Shown here: positions 1-5,453 of the stretch, in pieces
Numbering within the stretch: the stretch's first letter is position 1
Layout: the number at the start of each line of letters is the position of its first letter
NCBI GenBank assembly: GCA_937927945.1
Contig: CALEYW010000037.1
Location: forward strand, 1 to 5,590
Direction: 5' to 3'
DNA: 5,590 bases
From: an uncultured candidate division WPS-2 bacterium
GTDB lineage: Bacteria > Vulcanimicrobiota > Vulcanimicrobiia > Vulcanimicrobiales > Vulcanimicrobiaceae
Made by a program: the position numbers and the translations under genes
The notes under the pieces: model-generated
The model's database searches: none
Told to the model about the DNA's origin: nothing
What the model saw: the letters and a program-made list of their open reading frames with translations, nothing else

Positions 1-26
1 CACCATCCTGAGGAAGATCAAGAACT

Positions 27-360
27 GCCAGGCTACTTACGGGTCAGGACACTAGTTGAGTTATGTCGGAGATCAATTCAAGATCTCCAACGTCACGTCG
101 ACGGGCGGCAGCGGAAGGGTTACCGATGCGACCGTCTACGGTCACGTAGCCGCGGTAACGACTACGACGGTAAGCGTTTCTTGCTCGACGCGCGTCCGAT
201 CCATATCAAGGTCGTCACGAAGAGCAATGCGACACGCGAAGGCGTAGGCGCAGTTCCCGGCGATCTCCTCGGCAACTACGTCGGCAAGGTGATCGGTGTC
301 GGATTACTGGGTCCGATCGGACTCGTCGGCGGTTTTCTGGTCGCGAAGAACGATCCGTCG
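27..360 (+). pseudogene. Frame-disrupted envelope-type protein with glycine-rich C-terminus (5' end outside or unclear)
   Basis: No single frame gives a sensible protein, but pieces of three frames join into one. Frame 3 (27-56) gives ARLLTGQDTS and then TGA. Frame 2 (59 to about 155) gives SYVGDQFKISNVTS, then a Gly/Ser stretch and VYGHVAAV. Frame 1 (about 154-360) gives GNDYDGKRFLLDARPIHIKV, then a VTKSNA motif and a glycine-zipper-like segment with GNYVGKVIGVG, GLVGGFL and the end AKNDPSK. The first switch fits one lost base near 56-59. The second, near 152-160, may also have removed some codons. Order and style resemble secreted or envelope proteins with a beta-rich domain followed by a glycine-zipper helix pair; this is recalled resemblance and the function is unknown. 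Frame 1 does not stop before the hairpin at 361, so the true stop also seems lost. Real decay and assembly indels are both possible. The first 26 bases could not be assigned. Confidence 0.5.
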
Positions 361-397
361 AAGGGGGTCCCGCAGACGGGACCCTCTTCCCTGTTTT
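361..397. terminator. Hairpin between convergent genes, probable intrinsic terminator
   Basis: GGGTCCCG (365-372) pairs perfectly with CGGGACCC (377-384) around a four-base CAGA loop. The stem extends outward to 361/388 with one G-T pair, giving 12 bp in all. On the plus strand a T-rich stretch (TTTT, 394-397) follows a few bases later, which suits an intrinsic terminator for the upstream plus-strand gene. The hairpin also lies just past the stop of the minus-strand gene at 415, so it could serve both directions, although the minus-side T-run is poor. Confidence 0.6.
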
Positions 398-414
398 CGT
401 CGAGACTACGGGCG

Positions 415-714
415 TTAATGGTGGTGGTGGTAGCCGTTACCGTGCGAGTAGCCGCGCGGATCGCGGTACCGGCCGCCGTGATTGCGGTACTCCCGGGCGA
501 CGGGCCCGCTGACGTAGACGCGGCGACCGCCGCGTTCGTAATAGGGCCGGTTGTTCGCGTCGTACAGAAGGCCGCCGACGATCGCGGCGGCGCCGGCGAC
601 GATCGCCGCCGTCGAGGCGGTGTCGGCCGCTGCCGGCCGAGGGAGGGTGAACGCCGTCGCGGCGAGGGCGAGGCTCGCGACGACGGCAGTACGGAGCAGA
701 GGAATGGTGGTCAT
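415..714 (-). CDS. Small secreted Tyr/Arg/Gly-rich protein with His4 tail, function unknown
   Basis: This encodes 99 residues. Residues 1-30 form a clear signal peptide: hydrophobic core VVASLALAATAF, then PRPAAA with probable cleavage before D31. Residues 35-50 (TAAIVAGAAAIVGGLL) form a short Ala/Gly-rich hydrophobic segment, followed by YDANNRPYYERGGRRVYV and a Tyr/Arg/Gly-rich tail ending HGNGYHHHH. The ATG at 714 is supported by GTAGGAAG on the minus strand (723-730), about 8 nt upstream. The mature protein would lie outside the cytoplasm. The Ala/Gly segment could be a membrane or glycine-zipper helix, and the His-rich end could bind metal; both are inferences. The gene is convergent with the broken upstream gene and divergent from the aldo/keto reductase. 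I recall similar short proteins in environmental bacteria but no assigned function. Confidence 0.8.
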   Translation of the reverse strand: MTTIPLLRTAVVASLALAATAFTLPRPAAADTASTAAIVAGAAAIVGGLLYDANNRPYYERGGRRVYVSGPVAREYRNHGGRYRDPRGYSHGNGYHHHH

Positions 715-795
715 GATGGCCGCTTCCTACCCGCGTACGCTTGCGGCTCCGCTCAACCATGTCCCGGAGTCTCTGGCGGATATGTCGCGCGCGTC

Positions 796-831
796 CGATC
801 TTTCGATCGTGTTGAGCGATCTTCCAATCGT
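796..831. repeat. Imperfect 15-nt direct repeat with 21-bp period, possible operator
   Basis: CGATCTTTCGATCGT (796-810) recurs as CGATCTTCCAATCGT (817-831), matching at 13 of 15 positions. The start-to-start distance of 21 bp is two helical turns, so both copies face the same side of the DNA, as tandem regulator sites often do. The repeat lies in the divergent gap between the minus-strand gene at 714 and the GTG at 869. The second copy contains TCCAAT (823-828), one base from the TACAAT seen elsewhere here, but no good -35 box accompanies it. The rest of 715-868 holds only the minus-strand ribosome binding site at 723-730 and nothing else that I recognise. Confidence 0.35.
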
Positions 832-868
832 CGCACCTTTCTCGAGTCTTCCGGAGTCGCAGAGCCTC

Positions 869-1828
869 GTGGAAAAGCGAACACTCGGCAACAGCGATCT
901 CTCGATTACGCGACTCGGCTTCGGCGCCTGGGCCATCGGCGGAGCGGACTGGAAATTCGGCTGGGGACCGCAGGACGACGCGGAATCGGTCGTAGCGATC
1001 CGCCGCGCCATCGACCGGGGGATCAACTGGGTCGATACCGCCGCAGCGTACGGCCTCGGCCACAGTGAGGAAGTCGTCGCGCGTGCGCTCGCCGGGATTT
1101 CAGCGAGCGAGCGTCCCTACGTGTTCACGAAATGCGCTCTGGTCCCGGACGGCGCCGGCGGCATGATCGAATCGCTCGACCCCGCGTCGCTGCGTCGCGA
1201 ATGCGAAGCCTCCCTGCGCCGGCTGCGGGTCGAGGCGATCGACCTGTATCAGGTGCACTGGCCCACGGATCGCATCGAGGACATCGACGCCGGCTGGGCG
1301 ACGCTTGCGGAGCTGCAGCGTGAGGGGAAAGTGCGGTGGATCGGCGTCTCGAACTTCGACGTCGCCGAGCTCGAGCGCGCAGAGGCGATCGCGCGCATCA
1401 CCTCGCTCCAGCCGCCGTACTCACTGCTGCGCCGCGAGATCGAGACAGAGATTCTGCCGTACGTTCGCGCGCACGACATCGGTGTGATCGTGTATTCGCC
1501 GATGCAGTCGGGTCTTCTCACCGGAGCGATGACCCGGGAACGCGCCGCCGCGCTCCCACCGACCGACTGGCGCTCGCGCAATGCCGAGTTCCAGGAGCCG
1601 AAGCTCTCCGCGAATCTCGCACTCGTCGAACGACTGCGCGCGGTCGGCGCGAGGCACGGTGCCTCACCCGGCGAGGTCGCGATCGCCTGGACGCTGCGCG
1701 ATCCGGTCGTCACGGGTGCGATCGTCGGCGCGCGTACCGCGGGGCAGGTCGATGGCTGGATCGGCGCTGCGGAGCTGCGCCTCTCCGCCGACGAAATCGT
1801 AGAGATCGAGGGCGGTGTACCGGTCTAG
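869..1828 (+). CDS. Aldo/keto reductase (IolS/AKR11-like)
   Basis: This is an intact NAD(P)H-dependent oxidoreductase of 319 residues, the usual length for a single (beta/alpha)8-barrel AKR. It should interconvert a carbonyl and an alcohol in the cytoplasm; the substrate cannot be read from sequence. The opening EKRTLGNSDLSITRLGFGAW is the classic first strand. The catalytic tetrad is complete: D56 (WVDTAAAYG), Y61, K88 (VFTKC) and H130 (YQVHWP). KVRWIGVSNF (154-163) and IVYSPMQSGLLTG (207-219) are family blocks, and GAIVGARTAGQV (283-294) is the usual cofactor-phosphate loop. Overall it is closest in style to Bacillus IolS and other AKR11 proteins. GTG 869 is chosen because it begins exactly at the family N-terminus, with GGAG at 853-856. 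An in-frame ATG at 782 would add 29 residues unlike the family and would place the direct repeat inside the gene. It stands alone, with a promoter for the next gene directly after it. Confidence 0.92.
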   Translation: MEKRTLGNSDLSITRLGFGAWAIGGADWKFGWGPQDDAESVVAIRRAIDRGINWVDTAAAYGLGHSEEVVARALAGISASERPYVFTKCALVPDGAGGMIESLDPASLRRECEASLRRLRVEAIDLYQVHWPTDRIEDIDAGWATLAELQREGKVRWIGVSNFDVAELERAEAIARITSLQPPYSLLRREIETEILPYVRAHDIGVIVYSPMQSGLLTGAMTRERAAALPPTDWRSRNAEFQEPKLSANLALVERLRAVGARHGASPGEVAIAWTLRDPVVTGAIVGARTAGQVDGWIGAAELRLSADEIVEIEGGVPV

Positions 1829-1840
1829 CAGGTGTTTGCC

Positions 1841-1869
1841 TTGCTTCGCCGGCTGCCCGGCGGTACAAT
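1841..1869 (+). promoter_or_regulatory. Sigma70-like promoter for the cytochrome c peroxidase gene
   Basis: The -35 box TTGCTT (1841-1846) and -10 box TACAAT (1864-1869) are separated by exactly 17 bp, the optimal spacing. They begin 12 bp after the reductase stop codon. Initiation would fall near 1876, giving a leader of about 30 nt to ATG 1906 or 54 nt to GTG 1930. The -10 region (CCGGCGGTACAATCG, 1857-1871) is almost identical to the one before the ACT gene at 4761-4775. Confidence 0.65.
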
Positions 1870-1905
1870 CGAAGGAGCATTCCTGCTGTGCGTTGATCGT
1901 CGCAC

Positions 1906-3441
1906 ATGCGCGGAGAGGTGGCGACGACGGTGCGACGAGCGATTTTGGTTCTGATGGTCTTCGCGGCACTGGAAGCCGGTACGTTCGCGGCGCAGCGTGC
2001 TGCGGCGCAGCGGAGCGCGCCGCGAGGGGCGACGCTCTCCGACATCGTGGCGCAGATCGATCGGGAAGAGTCGAGAACGCTTGGAGGGATCCGCGGGAAA
2101 GATCTCTCGCAGTTCGATCGCTCGCACCGCATCGAGCTGCTCGGCAAGCTGATCTTTTTCGACCGGCAGCTCTCGGTCAACCGAAACGAGGCCTGCGCGT
2201 TCTGTCACATGCCGCAGACGGGCTTTACCGGCGCGATCCAGGCGTTCAACCTGACCACGGTCGCGTATCCTGGATCGGTCCGGTACCGCTTCAGCCAGCG
2301 TAAGCCGCAGAGTGCCGCGTATGCCGTCTATGCGCCGGTGCTCCACTACGATGCGGCCCAACAGAATTTTTACGGCGGGAACTTCTGGGATATGCGCGCG
2401 ACCGGGTGGCGCACGGGGAGCGCTGCCGCGGAACAGGCCGGGCGGCCGCCGATCAATCCCGTCGAGATGGGGTCTTCCGACACGGCGTGCACCGTCCGCC
2501 GGCTGGCGGCCAGTCCGTATCGAAAGCTCTTCGAGAAGGTCTGGGGTGTGCAAGCGTTCGCGATCGCCTGGCCGGCGCGTGTCGACCAGATTTGCAGCGT
2601 GCCCGGCGGCCCGCTCGAGCAGATGAACGCGAAGAGCCTGGAGCCGAACGAAAATCCGGCGGTCCTCCGCTTGAGTGCGGTCGATCGCGGCCGCTCGCGC
2701 GTGACGTTCGATCAGATGACCTATGCGATAGCGGCGTACGAGGGATCTTCGGAAGTGAGTCCGTTCTCCTCGAAGTTCGACGCCTTTCTGGCCGGCGACG
2801 TGAAACTCACGCCGCAGGAGCAGCGCGGTTACGATCTGTTCCGCGGGAAGGCGAACTGCAATAGCTGTCATCTCGACGGAAACGGGACCGGGAGCAACCA
2901 GCACACGACGGCCGCCGACGTTCGGCCGTTGTTCACCGACGAAACGTCCTCCAATCTCGGCGTGCCGAAGAATCCCGCCCTCGCGTTTTACGGCGAGAAC
3001 AAACCGGACCGATATGGCTACGTCGTCAACCCCGGCGGCCGTGCATTCATCGATACGGGCGTGGGCGGTTTCCTGACCGGCCCCAACAATCCGAACGCCG
3101 CGTGGATAAAGTTGGCTCCTCAGTACGAGGCCAAAGTAAAAGTTCCGACGTTGCGAAACGTCGACATGCGCCCGAATCCGGGCTTCGTCAAGGCGTACAT
3201 GCACAACGGCTACTTCAAGAACTTGAAAGACGTCGTTCACTTCTACAACACGCGAGACACGCTGCCGCGGTGTTCCGAAGGTGCACCTGGGGTCAATGTG
3301 ACCTGTTGGCCCGCGCCTGAAGATTCGGCCAACATGGACAAGACCATCGGAGCTCTGGGCCTCACCGACCAAGAGGAGAACGATATCGTCGCCTTCATGA
3401 AGACGCTCACCGACGGATTCACCCCTCCGAAATCGCACTAG
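1906..3441 (+). CDS. Exported di-heme cytochrome c peroxidase / MauG-family protein
   Basis: The 511-residue product begins with a signal peptide or anchor (hydrophobic about 12-28, then AAQ sites), so it acts outside the cytoplasmic membrane. Two heme c sites mark the two domains: CAFCH at 97-101 and CNSCH at 318-322. FWDMRATG (160-167) and INPVEMG (183-189) are family blocks, and E187 fits the conserved catalytic acid of bacterial di-heme peroxidases. MHNGYFKNLKDVVHFYNTRD (432-451) is the C-terminal block. Fourteen residues after H433 lies Y447, the position I recall as Met in classical peroxidases and Tyr in MauG. The expected reaction is H2O2 reduction or a MauG-like high-valent heme oxidation. 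The gene is intact, with a promoter at 1841-1869. The start is uncertain: ATG 1906 has no ribosome binding site, while GTG 1930 has GGAGAGG at 1912-1918 and gives a tidy signal peptide starting MRRAILVL. The gene is probably cotranscribed with the flavin oxidase downstream. Confidence 0.9.
   Translation: MRGEVATTVRRAILVLMVFAALEAGTFAAQRAAAQRSAPRGATLSDIVAQIDREESRTLGGIRGKDLSQFDRSHRIELLGKLIFFDRQLSVNRNEACAFCHMPQTGFTGAIQAFNLTTVAYPGSVRYRFSQRKPQSAAYAVYAPVLHYDAAQQNFYGGNFWDMRATGWRTGSAAAEQAGRPPINPVEMGSSDTACTVRRLAASPYRKLFEKVWGVQAFAIAWPARVDQICSVPGGPLEQMNAKSLEPNENPAVLRLSAVDRGRSRVTFDQMTYAIAAYEGSSEVSPFSSKFDAFLAGDVKLTPQEQRGYDLFRGKANCNSCHLDGNGTGSNQHTTAADVRPLFTDETSSNLGVPKNPALAFYGENKPDRYGYVVNPGGRAFIDTGVGGFLTGPNNPNAAWIKLAPQYEAKVKVPTLRNVDMRPNPGFVKAYMHNGYFKNLKDVVHFYNTRDTLPRCSEGAPGVNVTCWPAPEDSANMDKTIGALGLTDQEENDIVAFMKTLTDGFTPPKSH
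1912..1918 (+). promoter_or_regulatory. Ribosome binding site favouring GTG 1930 as peroxidase start
   Basis: GGAGAGG lies 11 nt before the in-frame GTG at 1930. No comparable site precedes ATG 1906. If this is the site used, the protein loses eight residues and its signal peptide begins with a short basic segment and the hydrophobic core. Confidence 0.4.
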
Positions 3442-3489
3442 CGCCTCCGGGGCGAGGTTCGATCGGGCTGCGCGGCGTAGCGGCGCTCG

Positions 3490-3496
3490 AGGAGGG
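3490..3496 (+). promoter_or_regulatory. Strong ribosome binding site setting GTG 3502 as oxidase start
   Basis: AGGAGGG is a near-perfect Shine-Dalgarno sequence, 5 nt before GTG 3502. A second in-frame GTG at 3496 overlaps the site and is therefore unlikely to be the start. No promoter or T-rich terminator was found between the peroxidase stop at 3441 and this site, which supports cotranscription. Confidence 0.65.
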
Positions 3497-3501
3497 TGTA
3501 C

Positions 3502-4661
3502 GTGAGCGCAGCGAGCGATTCGGAGTTTCCCGGCGCGAAGGTCGGGCCGGACGATCCCCGGTACGTCGCACTGTCGACGGGGTTCAACCAGCGGTTCGCC
3601 GGCACGCCGGCGTACATCCAACTGTGCGGCTCAGCCGAACAGGTTCGCCGTGCGGTGCAGGACGCGCTCGATGCCGGCAAGCGCGTCACGGTGCGTGGCG
3701 GCGGGCACTGCTACGAGGGCTTCGTCTCGAACAATCCGGGCGGCGTCATTATCGATCTGAGCCCGTTGAACGCCGTCTACCGCGAGGGTGCGATGGGCGG
3801 CGCCTACTGCGTCGAGGGCGGCTGCACGCTCTGGAACGTCTATACGGCGCTCTACCGGGAGTTCGGTGTGACGATCCCCGGCGGATCCTGCTACTCCGTC
3901 GGCGCCGGCGGCCATATCTGCGGCGGCGGCTACGGCCTGCTCTCTCGCAAGCACGGCCTCACCGTCGATCACCTGAAGCGAGATCTGTTCTGGGGCCACA
4001 TCGGCGGCGGCGCTAACTTCGGCGTCGTGACGCGCTACTGGTTCTCCGCCGAACTTCCGCAGGCGTCGCGAGACGCGTACCTGAGCAGCCTCGCGTGGAA
4101 CTGGTCCGACATCGAGGACGAAGGGCAGTTCGCCCGGCTGCTGCGGAACTACGGTACGTTCTTTGCCGAGCACAGCGCGCCCTGGGACCGAACCAGCGCG
4201 GTAAGTACAAGTCCGCCTACATGACCAAGCCGTTCCCGGACGACCAAATCGACGCGATCTGGACGAACCTGAAGTATCCGTCCTTCGTCAATTCGCAGGC
4301 GCTCTTGCAAGTCGACTCCTACGGCGGCCAGTCAACGCCGTGCCGCCAGGCGCGACTGCCGTCGCGCAGCGCTCGTCGATCCTCAAGCTGCAGTACCAGA
4401 CGTACTGGACGCAGCACGATCAAGACGATGCCAACCTGCGCTGGATCGCGTCGTTCTACGAGGCCGTCTACGCAGACGGGCGGCGTCCCGATCGCAAACG
4501 GGCCGGTCACCGACGGCTGTTTCGTCAACTACTGCGACACGGATCTCCTCGACTGGCCCGAGCTCTACTACAAGGAGGGCTATCGGCGGCTCGTCGCGGT
4601 GAAGCACGCGTGGGATCCGCTGAACCCGTTTCGCCACGCACAGTCGATCGGCTCGGCGTAA
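3502..4661 (+). pseudogene. Berberine-bridge-type FAD-linked oxidase, internally deleted and frameshifted
   Basis: Family members bind FAD covalently at a His and a Cys and oxidise alcohols, sugars or similar substrates, passing electrons to O2. Both attachment sites are present: H69 in VRGGGHCYEGF and C130 in GGSCYSVGAGGH. The N-terminal FAD domain reads well to VDHL (158), then jumps directly to RDLFWGHIGGG, omitting about 25-30 residues normally found there (junction near 3975, in frame). Near 4182, after EHSAP, the text jumps to LGPNQRGKYKSAYM in another frame, omitting roughly 70 residues. One G appears missing at 4331 (GGQ to VNAVPPGATAV), and another indel lies near 4475-4478 (YAD to TGGVPIANG). 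The end, ELYYKEGYRRL, then KHAWDPLNPFRHAQSI, is the normal family C-terminus with stop at 4659-4661. The whole spans about 386 codons against roughly 480-520 for intact members. It may be a decaying gene or a misassembly. There is no signal peptide. The gene lies 60 bp after the peroxidase gene. Confidence 0.8.
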
Positions 4662-4760
4662 GCCGGCCGGTAACCCTGCTCGCCGTAATGCCGATCTGAG
4701 TCGTTCGGCGGGGTTGCGCAGCCGCGGATCATCTGGAAGACGAATCGCATCCTCGGGTGG

Positions 4761-4775
4761 CCGGCGATACAATCG
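4761..4775 (+). promoter_or_regulatory. TACAAT-type promoter core directly before the ACT gene
   Basis: TACAAT (4768-4773) sits inside CCGGCGATACAATCG, which matches the upstream promoter core at 1857-1871 in 14 of 15 positions. The -35 position at 17 bp is TCGCAT (4745-4750), a weak match. Initiation would fall near 4780, only about 5 nt before ATG 4785. The gap 4662-4784 contains no other recognisable feature. Confidence 0.6.
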
Positions 4776-4784
4776 GACCGTTCC

Positions 4785-5234
4785 ATGGTTCAAACACACA
4801 CGCGTCCTCGCGTCTGTTTCGCAACGATCACCGAGGGGAATCTCGCTACGCGCGAGCGCTGCGAGTCGGACTTTTTCGCCCGGCTCTCCGCCGCACGCAT
4901 CGAGATTTCGATGGTCGCCGTCAACGAGGTCGGTTGCGCGCTCGCCCTCGACGAGCACGATCTCGACGGTCTGGGCAAGGCCGTGCAGTCCCTCAACGTC
5001 GCCTTACGCCTGCGGACGCACTGCGCGTGCGTTTCGGTATCACACACCGGCGAGGACGTGGGGCTGCCGTCCATAAGCTCGGTTATCGCCGCGATGGCCG
5101 AGGCGGCGATCAGCTTCGTCCACCTCGCCGCAGGCACCGGCGACCTTTCCGTCCTCGTCGATGAGCGAGACGCCGCACGAACCCAAGCCGTGCTGGCCCG
5201 CTGCGCCGTCCCGGCGACCAGAACCGCCGCTTAG
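4785..5234 (+). CDS. Stand-alone tandem ACT-domain protein (aspartokinase-regulatory-like)
   Basis: The 149-residue product has no signal peptide and no enzyme domain. It reads as two ACT-like units. The first covers about residues 8-72 and includes RIEISMVAVNEVGCALALDEHDLDGL. The second covers about 80-139 and includes CVSVSHTGED, SISSVIAAMAEAAISFVHLAAG and LSVLVDERDA. The pattern of a strand ending in V-x-ED, a helix that moves to a new strand, and then VDE-DA is that of the paired ACT domains at the end of aspartate kinases, which bind amino acids. The likely role is cytoplasmic ligand sensing, possibly regulating a partner enzyme; the ligand is unknown. ATG 4785 is chosen because the promoter core ends 12 nt upstream and no Shine-Dalgarno sequence precedes it, which fits a leaderless mRNA. 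A small gene follows 5 nt after the stop. Confidence 0.75.
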   Translation: MVQTHTRPRVCFATITEGNLATRERCESDFFARLSAARIEISMVAVNEVGCALALDEHDLDGLGKAVQSLNVALRLRTHCACVSVSHTGEDVGLPSISSVIAAMAEAAISFVHLAAGTGDLSVLVDERDAARTQAVLARCAVPATRTAA

Positions 5235-5239
5235 ACTCG

Positions 5240-5437
5240 ATGCTGCTAGCCGAGATTGCCGTCAACGCTGGACGGTTCTGCGAAGTCGCAACTCGGCACG
5301 GTGTCTTCTACGGCGACATCGTGCGGCTGTCGACCATACTATTCCTAGTCCGGCCGCGACTGCTGCCGGCCGCGCCGCCGCGCACGGTCCGCGCCGACGA
5401 AATCGTACGCATCACGCCGCTCCCCGACCCGCGCTGA
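5240..5437 (+). CDS. Small hypothetical protein, possibly coupled to the ACT gene
   Basis: This would encode 65 residues starting MLLAEIAVNAGRFCEV, with a hydrophobic stretch VRLSTILFLV (about 28-37) and the end ADEIVRITPLPDPR. I do not recognise a family. For: third codon positions are mostly G or C, composition is balanced compared with the Arg-rich shadow frames around it, and ATG 5240 begins 5 nt after the TAG of the ACT gene, allowing translational coupling. Against: no clear ribosome binding site, and the length is within reach of chance in GC-rich DNA. It converges on the minus-strand Gly/His gene with a 16-nt gap and no visible terminator. Confidence 0.4.
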   Translation: MLLAEIAVNAGRFCEVATRHGVFYGDIVRLSTILFLVRPRLLPAAPPRTVRADEIVRITPLPDPR

Positions 5438-5453
5438 CTGCCGCCGCCGGCGA

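Noticed and set aside
551..868. N-terminal extension of the aldo/keto reductase to upstream in-frame starts
   Set aside because: The residues before EKRTLGNSD do not resemble the family, and the earliest part runs antisense to the secreted protein. GTG 869 fits the known N-terminus.
361..1068. Frame 1 continuing open from the first gene through the hairpin to 1068
   Set aside because: Beyond 360 the translation becomes Arg/Gly-rich, runs antisense to the small secreted gene and overlaps the reductase start. It is read-through of a lost stop, not a real extension.
1825..3621. A 598-codon open frame on the minus strand across the peroxidase gene
   Set aside because: It lies antisense to a gene with two heme motifs and a signal peptide. 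Its translation is Arg-rich with no recognisable motif, as expected for a shadow frame in GC-rich DNA.
4672..4715. Bulged inverted repeat (AACCC..CGCCG with CGGCGGGGTT) after the oxidase gene as a terminator
   Set aside because: The stem has a four-base bulge and a 20-base loop and is not followed by a T-run. It is too weak to call.
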